Counted from the stretch's first letter, positions 1 through 10,095 are shown. The stretch is DNA of 64,000 bases from Ancylothrix sp036704045 (GCA_036704045.1 DATNQM010000022.1:310001-374000); one strand, 5' to 3'. Made by a program: numbers and translations. The notes: generated by a model not told the origin, from the sequence alone.

Positions 1-84
1 ACGACATCTGCGAAAACTAGCCAAGCAGCCGAACATGACAATGATGCAATAGTTGCCGGCACTGTCATGCAAAAACAACATTAA
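1..84 (+). CDS. Possible 3' end of an upstream gene (partial)
   Basis: The first 27 codons of frame 1 are open and end in TAA at 82-84, so this may be the tail of a gene that begins before the window. It ends in VAGTVMQKQH. A second frame is also open to position 51, so the frame choice is uncertain. No domain can be recognised in so short a piece. The remaining bases up to the ilvB start hold no gene I can see. Confidence 0.3.
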   Translation, partial: TTSAKTSQAAEHDNDAIVAGTVMQKQH

Positions 85-167
85 AAATTTTTAACTGTCA
101 TCAGACATGGGACATAGAATTAAAATAGAGACATTAATGTAATTGAGATAACTGCGAGGTTTCCCCG

Positions 168-2027
168 GTGCTGTCGCAAAGTAAGCCAGAAAATAAAGAA
201 TTAAGAGCAACTCCCACCCGCAGAAGTGGTGGTTATGCGTTGATTGATACATTGAAGCGTCACGGAGTCAAACATATTTTTGGCTATCCCGGTGGGGCAA
301 TTTTGCCAATTTATGATGAACTATATAAGTTTGAGGCTGATGGTGATATTCAGCATATTTTAGTTAGACATGAACAAGGTGCTGCTCATGCGGCTGATGG
401 TTATGCTCGCGCCACCGGCCAAGTGGGTGTATGTTTTGGTACATCTGGGCCCGGTGCGACAAACCTGGTAACGGGTATTGCCAATGCTCACATGGATTCT
501 ATCCCGATGGTGGTGATCACCGGCCAAGTTTCGCGTCCGGCTATTGGCACTGATGCGTTTCAAGAAACGGATATTTATGGTATTACTCTGCCCATTGTTA
601 AGCATTCCTACGTTGTGCGCGATGTGCGTGATATTGTGCGGATTACGGCAGAGGCGTTTCATATTGCCAGCACTGGGCGTCCTGGGCCGGTTTTGATTGA
701 TGTGCCGAAGGATGTGGCGCTTGAGGAGTTTGATTATTTGCCGGTGGAACCTGGCGCGGTAAAGATTCCGGGCTACCGGCCAACCGTAAAGGGCAATCCG
801 CGTCAGGTAAATCAAGCGATTACTTTAATTAGGGAAGCGAGACGACCTCTGCTTTATGTGGGCGGTGGTGCCATTGCTGCTTCTGCTCATGCAGAGATTC
901 AGGAGTTAGCAGAATATTATCGTGTGCCGGTGACGACAACTTTGATGGGTAAGGGGGTTTTTGATGAAAATCACCCGTTATCTGTTGGAATGTTGGGAAT
1001 GCACGGCACGGCTTATGCTAACTATGCGGTAAGTGAGTGTGATTTGCTGATTGCGGTGGGGGCGCGGTTTGATGACCGTGTTACCGGCAAGCTAGATGAG
1101 TTTGCTTCGCGGGCTAAAGTAATCCACATTGATATTGACCCTGCTGAGGTTGGCAAAAATCGCGCCCCGGATGTGCCAATTGTCGGGGATGTCCGCCAGG
1201 TTTTGATGGACTTGTTGCGGAGAATTCGGGAAATTAACGAGCCGGCAGACCCAGAACAAACGCGGGTATGGCTTGAGCGGATTAATGGCTGGCGCAAGGA
1301 TTATCCGTTGGTGGTTCCGCATTATGAGGATGTGATTGCACCGCAAGAGGTGATTTCTCTGATTGGGGAAATGGCACCGAATGCCTATTACACGACGGAT
1401 GTGGGCCAGCATCAAATGTGGGCGGCGCAGTTTTTGAAGAATGGCCCGCGCAAGTGGATTTCGAGTGCCGGTCTTGGTACGATGGGTTTTGGTGTGCCGG
1501 CGGCTATGGGCGTGAAAGTTGCGGTGCCGGATGAGGAGGTTATTTGTATTTCTGGTGATGCCAGTGTGCAGATGAATATTCAGGAACTCGGAACATTAGC
1601 ACAATATGGCATAAATGTCAAGACCATCATCGTAAATAATGGCTGGCAAGGGATGGTGCGCCAATGGCAGCAAACGTTCTACCATGAGCGTTATTCGTCA
1701 TCAAATATGCAGCCTGGAATGCCGGATTTTGTGAAGCTGGCTGAGGCTTATGGCATTAAGGGGATGGTGGTAAATCATCGTGATCAGTTGAAGGATGCGT
1801 TGACAGAAATGCTGGCGCACGACGGGCCGGTGCTTTTGAATGTTTTTGTGAAGCGGGATGAAAACTGCTATCCAATGGTGGCGCCTGGAAAGAGTAATGC
1901 TCAAATGTTGGGTTTGCCTGAACGCGACAAGTTAGAGAAGGCTGCGGAGATTATTTATTGTACCGGCTGTGGTGCAAAGAATGTATCGAGTAGTAATTTC
2001 TGTCCTGAGTGTGGGACAAAATTGTAA
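168..2027 (+). CDS. ilvB: Acetolactate synthase large subunit with a C-terminal zinc ribbon
   Basis: Catalytic subunit of acetohydroxyacid synthase, which condenses pyruvate with pyruvate or 2-oxobutyrate in valine, leucine and isoleucine synthesis using thiamine diphosphate (ThDP), Mg2+ and FAD. Visible hallmarks are the N-terminal ThDP domain with the catalytic glutamate in VRHEQGAAHAADGYARA, a central FAD-type domain, and the C-terminal ThDP-binding run GDASVQMN...NN. The start is GTG at 168; residues from SGGYALIDTLKRHGV onward match the family. The protein is 619 residues, slightly long, because the last ~23 residues form a CxxC...CxxC zinc ribbon (C598, C601, C612, C615) that is not part of the enzyme core. 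The regulatory small subunit is not adjacent. Family assignment is very secure; the role of the ribbon is unknown. Confidence 0.96.
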   Translation: MLSQSKPENKELRATPTRRSGGYALIDTLKRHGVKHIFGYPGGAILPIYDELYKFEADGDIQHILVRHEQGAAHAADGYARATGQVGVCFGTSGPGATNLVTGIANAHMDSIPMVVITGQVSRPAIGTDAFQETDIYGITLPIVKHSYVVRDVRDIVRITAEAFHIASTGRPGPVLIDVPKDVALEEFDYLPVEPGAVKIPGYRPTVKGNPRQVNQAITLIREARRPLLYVGGGAIAASAHAEIQELAEYYRVPVTTTLMGKGVFDENHPLSVGMLGMHGTAYANYAVSECDLLIAVGARFDDRVTGKLDEFASRAKVIHIDIDPAEVGKNRAPDVPIVGDVRQVLMDLLRRIREINEPADPEQTRVWLERINGWRKDYPLVVPHYEDVIAPQEVISLIGEMAPNAYYTTDVGQHQMWAAQFLKNGPRKWISSAGLGTMGFGVPAAMGVKVAVPDEEVICISGDASVQMNIQELGTLAQYGINVKTIIVNNGWQGMVRQWQQTFYHERYSSSNMQPGMPDFVKLAEAYGIKGMVVNHRDQLKDALTEMLAHDGPVLLNVFVKRDENCYPMVAPGKSNAQMLGLPERDKLEKAAEIIYCTGCGAKNVSSSNFCPECGTKL

Positions 2028-2082
2028 ACCATCTGCTTTAGGTTGCGTTAATCTACGGTTTAAAAACAAATAACATTTAAAG

Positions 2083-2110
2083 AGATGCGAAAACCCGCAT
2101 CTTTTTTATT
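2083..2110 (+). terminator. Rho-independent terminator after ilvB
   Basis: A perfect 7-bp stem AGATGCG/CGCATCT (2083-2089 with 2096-2102) and a 6-base loop are followed by a T-rich run. It lies 55 bases after the ilvB stop. The rest of the spacer up to the SMC gene (2111-2409) is AT-rich and shows no gene or clear signal. Confidence 0.8.
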
Positions 2111-2409
2111 TAAGAAAAAGAAGTTGTTGTAACCGGCAAATTAAGAATGTAGTGTTAATATTATTCACTCTCAAAAGATTCATAAGCAATCAAAATTAAT
2201 TCATCACAGCGGTGTCTAATATCTGCATATAAAAAACCTATTTAATCCAAAACAAACCGCTTAAATTATAATTATTTCCAACTCAAACCCCCTCTCATCC
2301 TTGGTTAAGCCCTGCATCTTAGCGATGAAAGACCGTGATAACCTCAATAGACCGCTAAACTAAGTAATAACCTCATCATTTCTGCAAAAGTCAGGCCAGT
2401 CAGCTTTAC

Positions 2410-5400
2410 ATGGTTCATATTAAGCGCGTCGAACTTACCAACTTTAAGTCATTTGGCGGCACAACGAGCGTGCCGTTACTGCCGGTATTTACCGTTATTT
2501 CTGGCCCAAATGGTTCAGGTAAATCAAATATTCTGGATGCTTTACTCTTTGCTTTGGGCCTTTCTTCGTCCAAAGGAATGCGGGCTGAACGTTTACCTGA
2601 TTTAGTGAATAATCAACAAAACTCACGGGGTACAATAGAAGCCAGCGTTACTGTAACGTTTGATTTATCAGATTCTCCTGATATTCTTGCAACTACTGAA
2701 GAGGCCCAAGAATTTTGGGGAGAAGATCCTTCTAAGGGACATGATGGCAACTCTGACAATAACCAATCTCTTACCGAGTGGAGTGTGACAAGAAAACTGC
2801 GGGTAACAAAACAGGGCACCTACACCTCAACCTATTACGCCAATGGTTCGCCTTGTACGCTGACAGAGTTACACGAACAACTAAACCGGCTTCGCATTTA
2901 TCCAGAAGGCTACAACGTGGTTTTGCAAGGCGACGTTACCAGCATTATCACCATGAACCCCCGCGAACGTCGAGAAATTATTGATGAGTTGGCTGGGGTG
3001 GCGGCTTTTGACCGCAAAATTGTCCAAGCCAGAAATAAACTCGATGAAGTTAAAGACCGCGAAGAAAAATCGCGTATTGTGGAAAGAGAGTTAATTGCTC
3101 AACGCGACCGGCTGACAGCAGACCGCGCCAAGGCAGAAAAATATCAAAAACTCCGCATTGAGTTTCTGCAAAAAGAACAGTGGCAAGTTGTTTTAGTTTA
3201 CCGGCAATTGCAACAGCAAATAAGCCAACTGCGCGAACATATTGAAACCGGCGAACGAACTACTGCTGATATTAATCAGCAACTAACCGCACTCAACGGC
3301 GAAATTTTGCAAGCAAATGCCGAACTAGACCGGCTGAATGCTGCCGTGAAAGCGATGGGAGAAGAGGAACTGATCGCTGTACAAACAACCCTCGCTACGC
3401 AGGAAGCAGAAAACCGGCAATTGCAAAGTCGGGCCGGTGAACTGGAAACTCAACAGCGAGAAGTAGAAAATGCAATATCACAAAATCAACAAAAAGTCAA
3501 GGAATATGAGCAAACTTTGACTCAAACCACCCAAGCCATTGCTGTGCAAAGTGTTGAAGTTAGCCTTAAGCAAGCGGCCAAAGAAGAAGTACAGGAAACT
3601 ATCACCAAATTAAAGCAACAATCCTCTGAGACAGCCGACGCTTCTGAGGCTTGGGTACAGCAGCAAACAGAGTTGCATCGTCAAATTGAAAATCTGCAAA
3701 ATATTCTTAACCCCCAGCGTACCGAACAAGCGCGACTGAGGGAAAGAGTTAATGCGTTGGATAGCCAAATTCAAGAAAAATCCCAAACTTTACAGCAATT
3801 AGACGCAGAAATCGCTAAAAAACAACAACAGCGAAGCGAAAGCGCCGATAATCGCTCTTTTGCCACTTCAGAAGTTGAGTTACTCAGTCAGTCTCTCGCT
3901 GAAGCCGAAAGGGAATTGCAAACTCAACAGGAAACACAAAAACGCCTCCTAAATGAACAGCGAGAAAAACAGAGACAATTAGATAAATTAGAAGCCCAAG
4001 CCCAAGCCATGCAGGAAGCCTCCGGCACCGGCGCAACCCAGGTTATTGTTCAAGCCGGGATAAAAGGAGTATGCGGCTTAGTTGCACAATTAGGAAGAGT
4101 TGAACAACGCTATCGGTTGGCCTTGGAAATTGCGGCGGGGGGAAGATTAGGAAATTTAGTAGTTGAAGATGATAGCGTTGCAGCCCAAGCTATTGAAATT
4201 TTAAAGCAAAAAAGGGCCGGTCGGGCGACATTTTTACCCTTGAATAAAATACGACCTTCCCGTTATAATTTGCCGGCACCGGCAGGAACCCAAGGCTTTA
4301 TTGAGTATGCCGTTCGTTTAATTGAAACCGAGGCCAAATATCAGGATATTTTTGCCTATATTTTTGGAAATACTGCTGTTTTTGATAATATTAATAATGC
4401 TCGCCGATATATGGGACAGTATCGCATTGTTACCCTAGATGGCGATTTATTAGAAACCACCGGCGCCATGACGGGAGGAAGTGTACCCGGATCTAATTCT
4501 CGTTTACATTTTGGCACCGGCACCAACACAGAATCAGCAGAAATACCCAATTTACGCACTCGATTACAAGAAATTGAATTAATTTTAGAACAATGTAATC
4601 GGATGATTGTTCAAGCCAGTAATGTTGTTAAACAAAAAAATCAAGAATTGCTGGAAGCAAAACAACAACAACGGGAAAATCAGCGCAACGGCGAACAAAT
4701 TGAAACAGAAATTAAAACTGCTCAAAATCAACAAGAACAACTGCGGAATCAACTTTTAAAAGCTTCCCAAGAATTAGCCGAAGCCGAACATCGTCTAGGA
4801 ATTTTAGAAGTAGAATTACCCGCTACCGAAGCCCAACTTCAACAAAACCGCTTTGCCTTAGCAGACTTAGAACAGTCGCAGACTCATAGTGAATGGCAAC
4901 AAATTCAAATTTTGATTCGCGCGGAAGAAACACGCCTAGCCGACTGCGATAAAGCCTTGCGTTCAGCCGAACAAAAACTGCAAGAACTAGAAGTACAGCG
5001 TCAAAGAACAGAAGAAAAAATCACTGAAAGCCGGCAACGTTTGGCCGAGTATCAAACCCAGCTATCTACCGTCAACACACAGTTATCTACCCTCAGAGAA
5101 AATTTGACTACAATAGTCGCCCAAATTAATGAAAATAAAATTAGCCTAGCAAAATTAGAGCAAAAACTAGGACAAGAAAAAATTGCCCGTGACCAAGCAG
5201 AAACGCATTTAAACCAACGCCGTAATGCCAGACAACAACTGGAATGGCAAAGGGAAAAAATGCAAAATCTTCAACAAGAACGCCAACAACAATTGGAAAC
5301 CTTACAGCAAAACTTAGAAGCAAAACAAATTGAATTGCCAGACCCGATGCCGACGGTTCCAGAAAATATTAACCTAGAAGAGTTAGAAAAAGAAGTAAAA

Positions 5401-6030
5401 TCTTTGCAGAAACGCTTACAAGCGATGGAGCCGGTGAATATGCTGGCTTTAGAAGAATATGACCGCACCCAAGCTAGACTTGATGAATTAATTCAAAAAT
5501 TAACAACCTTAGAAGGCGAAAGAACCGAATTACTCTTGAGGATTGAAAACTTTACAACTCTAAGATTACAAGCTTTTAAAGAAGCCTTTGATGCTGTTAA
5601 CTTAAACTTTCAATCTATCTTTGCAGAATTATCTGATGGCGATGGATATTTGCAACTAGATGATGCGGAAGATCCCTTTAGCAGTGGTTTGAATTTGGTA
5701 GCCCATCCTAAAGGAAAGCCGGTACAGCGCTTAGCTTCCATGTCTGGTGGTGAAAAATCTCTCACTGCTCTAAGCTTTATTTTTGCATTACAGCGTTATC
5801 GTCCTTCGCCATTTTATGCCTTTGATGAAGTTGATATGTTTTTGGATGGGGCAAACGTGGAGCGATTAGCTAGAATGATTAAACAACAGGCAGAACAAGC
5901 CCAGTTTATTGTCGTGAGTCTACGCCGGCCTATGATTGAATCCTCCCAACGCACGATTGGCGTTACCCAAGCCAGAGGCGCCTATACGCAAGTGATAGGA
6001 TTGAATTTACAGCAGTCAAGCAATCAATAA
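2410..6030 (+). CDS. smc: Chromosome segregation protein SMC
   Basis: Structural maintenance of chromosomes ATPase, which forms the ring-shaped condensin that organises and segregates the nucleoid. The 1206-residue length is normal. The order is complete: N-terminal Walker A GPNGSGKS at residues 32-39, a long Gln/Glu-rich coiled coil (about 170-540), a hinge (about 550-690, with LAAGGRLGN-like and GAMTGGSVPG segments), a second coiled coil, then the ABC signature SMSGGEKSLTAL (about 1108) and the Walker B/D-loop FYAFDEVDMFLDG (about 1134). The ScpA and ScpB partners are not in this window. The start ATG has no strong ribosome binding site. Confidence 0.97.
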   Translation: MVHIKRVELTNFKSFGGTTSVPLLPVFTVISGPNGSGKSNILDALLFALGLSSSKGMRAERLPDLVNNQQNSRGTIEASVTVTFDLSDSPDILATTEEAQEFWGEDPSKGHDGNSDNNQSLTEWSVTRKLRVTKQGTYTSTYYANGSPCTLTELHEQLNRLRIYPEGYNVVLQGDVTSIITMNPRERREIIDELAGVAAFDRKIVQARNKLDEVKDREEKSRIVERELIAQRDRLTADRAKAEKYQKLRIEFLQKEQWQVVLVYRQLQQQISQLREHIETGERTTADINQQLTALNGEILQANAELDRLNAAVKAMGEEELIAVQTTLATQEAENRQLQSRAGELETQQREVENAISQNQQKVKEYEQTLTQTTQAIAVQSVEVSLKQAAKEEVQETITKLKQQSSETADASEAWVQQQTELHRQIENLQNILNPQRTEQARLRERVNALDSQIQEKSQTLQQLDAEIAKKQQQRSESADNRSFATSEVELLSQSLAEAERELQTQQETQKRLLNEQREKQRQLDKLEAQAQAMQEASGTGATQVIVQAGIKGVCGLVAQLGRVEQRYRLALEIAAGGRLGNLVVEDDSVAAQAIEILKQKRAGRATFLPLNKIRPSRYNLPAPAGTQGFIEYAVRLIETEAKYQDIFAYIFGNTAVFDNINNARRYMGQYRIVTLDGDLLETTGAMTGGSVPGSNSRLHFGTGTNTESAEIPNLRTRLQEIELILEQCNRMIVQASNVVKQKNQELLEAKQQQRENQRNGEQIETEIKTAQNQQEQLRNQLLKASQELAEAEHRLGILEVELPATEAQLQQNRFALADLEQSQTHSEWQQIQILIRAEETRLADCDKALRSAEQKLQELEVQRQRTEEKITESRQRLAEYQTQLSTVNTQLSTLRENLTTIVAQINENKISLAKLEQKLGQEKIARDQAETHLNQRRNARQQLEWQREKMQNLQQERQQQLETLQQNLEAKQIELPDPMPTVPENINLEELEKEVKSLQKRLQAMEPVNMLALEEYDRTQARLDELIQKLTTLEGERTELLLRIENFTTLRLQAFKEAFDAVNLNFQSIFAELSDGDGYLQLDDAEDPFSSGLNLVAHPKGKPVQRLASMSGGEKSLTALSFIFALQRYRPSPFYAFDEVDMFLDGANVERLARMIKQQAEQAQFIVVSLRRPMIESSQRTIGVTQARGAYTQVIGLNLQQSSNQ

Positions 6031-6190
6031 CGGGTAATTTTATATAAAGTAGTACCCAAAGAGTCAAGTGTCATAGCTCAGAAAAATTTTGGCTATTGAC
6101 AAATGATAAAGTAAGGGCGATACCTGTGGGGTTGCCCTAACCCATGACAAACATAATAATTTAGGTTTCGAGAGCAGGACTTCTCTAAGA

Positions 6191-7198
6191 ATGACATCTG
6201 AACAAATACGGCTACGCTCAGATTTGTTAAACACCCAAGTGATCACCCGCGACACCGGCAAACGACTGGGGGTGGTTAAAGAGCTTTTGGTAGACATCGA
6301 CCGCCGGGAAGTGGTGGCACTCGGACTGAGAGACAACCTGCTCTCGATAGCCGGGATGCCACGTTTTATGCTGTTGACCAGTATCATCCAAATTGGGGAT
6401 GTGATTCTGGTAGAGGATGAAGATGTAATTGAGGATATCGATGTTGATGCCTATAGTGCCTTAATTGGCAGTGAAGTGATTACGGAAACCGGCGAGATGC
6501 TGGGAAAAGTACGCGGCTTTAAATTCAACCAAGAAACCGGTACTGTTCTATCGTTGATTATTGCATCGTTCGGTATTCCCCTCATTCCTGACCAAGTTGT
6601 GAGTACCTATGAGTTACCCATTGAAGAAATTGTCAGCAGCGGCCCAAACCGCTTGATCGTCTTTGAAGGAGCAGAAGAGCGTTTAATTCAGTTAACTGTA
6701 GGTGTGCTGGAACGCTTGGGTATTGGACAACCGCCTTGGGAACGCGAAGAGGAAGAAGTCTATTATCCGCCGGTGGCGCGTCCAGAAAATCAATTAGGTA
6801 CCGGTGTTCCCATCAAAGCTGAACCCGTCCGTCGTAGTGAGCCGGTGGCCCAATGGGATGCGGATGACTGGGAACAAGAAGAAGCGGAACGGATGCGGGC
6901 ACCAATTCGGCAACAACCGCCGGCCAAGGCCATGTATTACGAACCAGACGACCTGGAAGAAGAAGAAAACTGGAGTGAACCTCCTAGCCAAACGTACAAT
7001 GATAGTTACGCTCCGCCGCGTAAACAGCGTTATCAAGAGCCTGCTTACGACGAGGACTATGATGATGATGATTATGAAGATGATATAGAGGCGGATGCTT
7101 GGGCTGATGATGAGTCACCAAAGCCCTATAAAGCACCCCGTGTGAACATTCCCGAACGAACTAAAACCCGCGAGTACGAAGAAGAACCGGGTTATTAA
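6191..7198 (+). CDS. PRC-barrel domain protein with acidic tail
   Basis: 335 residues. Two PRC-barrel halves (about 5-75, starting LRSDLLNTQVITRDTGKRLG, and about 88-160, VITETGEMLGKVRGFKF) are followed by a disordered, very acidic Pro/Tyr/Asp/Glu-rich tail (about 190-335, with DEDYDDDDYEDD). PRC-barrels occur in photosynthetic reaction centre H subunits and in RimM; cyanobacteria carry stand-alone versions of unclear function, often labelled reaction-centre subunit H-like. There is no signal peptide or membrane segment, so it is probably cytoplasmic. It is followed by a strong hairpin shared with the convergent dacB-type gene. Confidence 0.85.
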   Translation: MTSEQIRLRSDLLNTQVITRDTGKRLGVVKELLVDIDRREVVALGLRDNLLSIAGMPRFMLLTSIIQIGDVILVEDEDVIEDIDVDAYSALIGSEVITETGEMLGKVRGFKFNQETGTVLSLIIASFGIPLIPDQVVSTYELPIEEIVSSGPNRLIVFEGAEERLIQLTVGVLERLGIGQPPWEREEEEVYYPPVARPENQLGTGVPIKAEPVRRSEPVAQWDADDWEQEEAERMRAPIRQQPPAKAMYYEPDDLEEEENWSEPPSQTYNDSYAPPRKQRYQEPAYDEDYDDDDYEDDIEADAWADDESPKPYKAPRVNIPERTKTREYEEEPGY

Positions 7199-7203
7199 AT
7201 TTC

Positions 7204-7236
7204 AAAAACCCGGTTTCCTAAAGAGACCGGGTTTTT
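7204..7236. terminator. Bidirectional terminator between convergent genes
   Basis: A perfect 11-bp stem AAAAACCCGGT/ACCGGGTTTTT (7204-7214 and 7226-7236) has an 11-base loop. The A-run on one side and T-run on the other let it work on both strands. It separates the PRC-barrel gene (+) from the carboxypeptidase gene (-), whose stop is 10 bases away. Confidence 0.85.
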
Positions 7237-7246
7237 AAAAACTTAA

Positions 7247-8734
7247 TTAACAGCGGCGCAAGCGAGACAAAAGCACGACAATATCATCAATACTGCGGCG
7301 AATTGTAGAAGAAGTTAAATCCGATTGATTCACAATAATACTGAAAACCAAGGGTTCATAATTGCGGTTATTGATATAACCAGAAAGTGACGCAACTCCT
7401 GTAAGAGAGCCGGTTTTTGCCTGCACAATTCCCTGGGCTGGGGTATTACGAAAACGGTTAGTCAGGGTGCCATTTACCCCCGCCACCGGCAACGAATTGC
7501 GATAGATATCAGCCACTGGCGTAGATGCCATTACACGCAACAAATTCACCAAAGCTTCAGGGCTTGTTAAATTTTGCCGCGATAACCCAGAACCATCGGC
7601 CGGTTTATAAGAACTCGCGTCTAGCCCTAATTCCGTAAGAGCCTTTTTAATGACATCCAAACCCTCATTAGCTGTCTGAACTTGTGCTGATTTTGTATTA
7701 TCAGAAACTGTCCCCAACAACCGTAAAAGCACCTCTGCATAAAGATTATCACTTTCCACATTGGTGTGTTTAATTAAATCAATTAAGGGTGGAGATTGAA
7801 CCATTGCCAACTCCACCTCATCAGAATTTGGGGTGCCATCTTTAGTAACTTTTGTACTCTTGACAACAATGCCTTCCGCTGCTAAAACTTGACGAAATTG
7901 CTTTAGAAAATTATTAGTTGGTTCGGTGATAGCTACCGAAGTTGGTTCCGGTTCAGAACCGGCCCGTAATTGACCACTGACGTACAAAACAGGCTTTTGT
8001 AAATCGCGTCCCACATCGATATATTCCGGTTCATTTTGATTCACCGTCATTGATTCATTTTCAACTTCCCAACTTGCCCCCTCTTCCACATCATCCCATT
8101 TAACAGATAGGGGTTTGCCGATTTGTTGGGGAGACAACGTAAAAGCTACAGCATTTTGATTGAGAATTAAACTATTAACAGGGGCACCATAACCGGCCTG
8201 AATATCCTCAACTTCCCAATTTTTATTAACTAAATCTCCCCGAAAAAAACCATCATCAATCACCAATTGATTAACATTCCGAATGCCCCAGTTTTTTAAT
8301 TGTTTTGCCAAAGATTGTAATTGAGCTTTGGTAAGGCTGGGGTCGCCACGTCCCACCACCCGCAAAATTGGCACGCTATCACCGTTGACAGGATTCGCGT
8401 AAACAGAGGTGCGAATGCGATAATCAGGGCCAAGTTTAACGAGGGCGGCGGCGGTGGTGAGGAGTTTTGCGTTGGAGGCGGGGATAAAGTATTTTTCAGC
8501 TTGCCGGTGGTAAAGCGGGGTGTTGGTAGCTAGGGGTTCGATGGAAATACCCCAGCTTGCACGGCGAAATTCAGGCCGGTTGGTTATGTTGTCAATAGCT
8601 TTGGGTAGTTGGGCGGGGCAAATTGTTGCGTTTTGGGCGATTTGTGGGGGTTTTACGGGGGCTGTTTGGGCGTAGAGGGGGGTTTGGGTGCTGAAGGCAA
8701 GGAGGAGGGCTGTTAGGGGTTTTTTGAGGTTCAT
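7247..8734 (-). CDS. dacB: D-alanyl-D-alanine carboxypeptidase/endopeptidase (PBP4 type, peptidase S13)
   Basis: Periplasmic penicillin-binding protein that trims or cleaves peptidoglycan peptides. All three active-site motifs are present: SNAK (SxxK, Ser87-Lys90), SDN (328-330) and KTG (440-442). The large insert between the first two motifs is typical of the S13 family. A signal peptide is visible (MNLKKPLTALLLAFSTQTPL, then YAQ). Length is 495 residues, usual for the family. The gene stands alone and is transcribed towards the PRC-barrel gene. The symbol is by family; cyanobacteria often have more than one such enzyme. Confidence 0.93.
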   Translation of the reverse strand: MNLKKPLTALLLAFSTQTPLYAQTAPVKPPQIAQNATICPAQLPKAIDNITNRPEFRRASWGISIEPLATNTPLYHRQAEKYFIPASNAKLLTTAAALVKLGPDYRIRTSVYANPVNGDSVPILRVVGRGDPSLTKAQLQSLAKQLKNWGIRNVNQLVIDDGFFRGDLVNKNWEVEDIQAGYGAPVNSLILNQNAVAFTLSPQQIGKPLSVKWDDVEEGASWEVENESMTVNQNEPEYIDVGRDLQKPVLYVSGQLRAGSEPEPTSVAITEPTNNFLKQFRQVLAAEGIVVKSTKVTKDGTPNSDEVELAMVQSPPLIDLIKHTNVESDNLYAEVLLRLLGTVSDNTKSAQVQTANEGLDVIKKALTELGLDASSYKPADGSGLSRQNLTSPEALVNLLRVMASTPVADIYRNSLPVAGVNGTLTNRFRNTPAQGIVQAKTGSLTGVASLSGYINNRNYEPLVFSIIVNQSDLTSSTIRRSIDDIVVLLSRLRRC

Positions 8735-8919
8735 TGTGCTTTTTTGTATCTACTTGTCTTGTTTTAATTTCGGTGATTTTGACAGCTTTCGGTATTTTTT
8801 GTAGTTGAGAGCGCTAGGAATTGCTGAGGTGTATGATGCCTTTCTGTCGTAGTTTGTGTCTTTTGGGGGAGGATTTTTGGGATGGGGTTGGTTAAAGTTT
8901 TTGTTTAGGTTTGTTGGTT

Positions 8920-8924
8920 GGAGG
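8920..8924 (+). promoter_or_regulatory. Shine-Dalgarno GGAGG that decides the downstream start
   Basis: GGAGG lies 7 bases before ATG 8932. An earlier in-frame TTG at 8911 sits on the other side of this site, so ATG 8932 is chosen. Confidence 0.8.
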
Positions 8925-8931
8925 TTATGTG

Positions 8932-9996
8932 ATGAAAACTGGCAATCGAAATGCAGTAGAAAAAGCAAGTGCACCACCAGAAATTCGGCGGCGCGGTGGT
9001 TCTTTGAATAGTTTTTTGGCGGGAATTGCTACGACGCTGGCGCTGTTGTTGGCGGCGGGTGGTTATTGGTATTATCGGATGCTGCAATCGGGTAATGTTA
9101 ATAATCCTTTGGCGCAACAAAGTACGTCGGTAAATAATGGGGTTGTGACACCATCAACACCGCCAAAGGAAGAGGTTAAAACCGGTGAGTTTGTGATACC
9201 GGCGGCGGGAAATGATGCTCGGTTGGAGTTGCTTTCTGTGAGACGAGTTGCGGGCGTTCCTGATGAGGTAGAGTTGGAAATGCGCTTAACTCGTTTGGCG
9301 GATACTTTAACAGGAAATAGTGTGATTAATTTTCAGGAGGTGACGGGGCGGCATCCGGTTACTTATGATGTTTATTCTTCGGTTTCTCCCGTTAATCCAA
9401 ATTCTAAGAGTGTGTCTTTGTTGAATATGCGGCGCGGTGATTCGGTGAATGGTTATACGGTGTTAAAAGTGCCGGCTGCTGTGGATAAAATTGATGTTTT
9501 TGTAGAAAATGGTGGGGCTTTTAAAAATGTGCCGGTTGCTGTTGCGGAGACTGTTAGTAATGCGCCGGTGAATCAAACAAAAACGACAACTATAGTTAAA
9601 ACAACAACTTCTATTAAGCCTGGAGATTTTGTTGAAAATGCGTTTGGAAAAAAGGCTAAAGTTGAGTTAATTTCTGTGAAGCGAATTCTAGATCCAGAAA
9701 CGGGTAATCGTGATGTTGTGAATGTGCAAATGCGGATTCGCCGAGTTGCTGAAGATGTGGCCGGTGGTGATATTATTGGGGTGGGAAATTCAACGGCTAG
9801 AAATCCTTTAACTACCGAAACTTTTAATGCTGTTGATGTTGTGAAACGTTCGACGGGTTCTGTTCCTTTGTCTCAAATTCGTTCTGGTGCTTCTGCGGAT
9901 GCTTATGTGTGGTTAAGGGTGCCGGAAAGTGTGACGGTTTTGGATATTTATGTGCCGGAAACTGCGGCTTTTAAAAATGTGCCGGTGGGTAATTAG
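8932..9996 (+). CDS. Membrane-anchored protein with two tandem repeat domains, unknown function
   Basis: 354 residues from ATG 8932 (MKTGNRNAVEK). A short basic N-terminus is followed by one membrane segment (about 28-50: LNSFLAGIATTLALLLAAGGYW), so it is probably anchored with the body outside the cytoplasm. The rest contains two copies of a ~120-residue domain. Each begins with G-[ED]-F-V, has a pattern like RLELLSVRRV or KVELISVKRI, and ends in F-K-N-V-P-V. A Thr/Lys linker (KTTTIVKTTTSIK) joins them. This looks like an internal duplication of a beta-rich domain. I do not recognise the family. Confidence 0.8.
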   Translation: MKTGNRNAVEKASAPPEIRRRGGSLNSFLAGIATTLALLLAAGGYWYYRMLQSGNVNNPLAQQSTSVNNGVVTPSTPPKEEVKTGEFVIPAAGNDARLELLSVRRVAGVPDEVELEMRLTRLADTLTGNSVINFQEVTGRHPVTYDVYSSVSPVNPNSKSVSLLNMRRGDSVNGYTVLKVPAAVDKIDVFVENGGAFKNVPVAVAETVSNAPVNQTKTTTIVKTTTSIKPGDFVENAFGKKAKVELISVKRILDPETGNRDVVNVQMRIRRVAEDVAGGDIIGVGNSTARNPLTTETFNAVDVVKRSTGSVPLSQIRSGASADAYVWLRVPESVTVLDIYVPETAAFKNVPVGN

Positions 9997-10095
9997 AGTT
10001 TAGTTTTTCCTTGATGGTTTAGGGTGTATCTACGATTTTTTTGGTAGGGGAAAATGCCTTAGAGGTTTTAATTAAAATATTTTGCTTTTAGATAG

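Noticed and set aside
360..815. Long minus-strand frame inside ilvB, and many similar frames inside other genes
   Set aside because: They are shadows of strongly conserved genes on the other strand and show no domain of their own.
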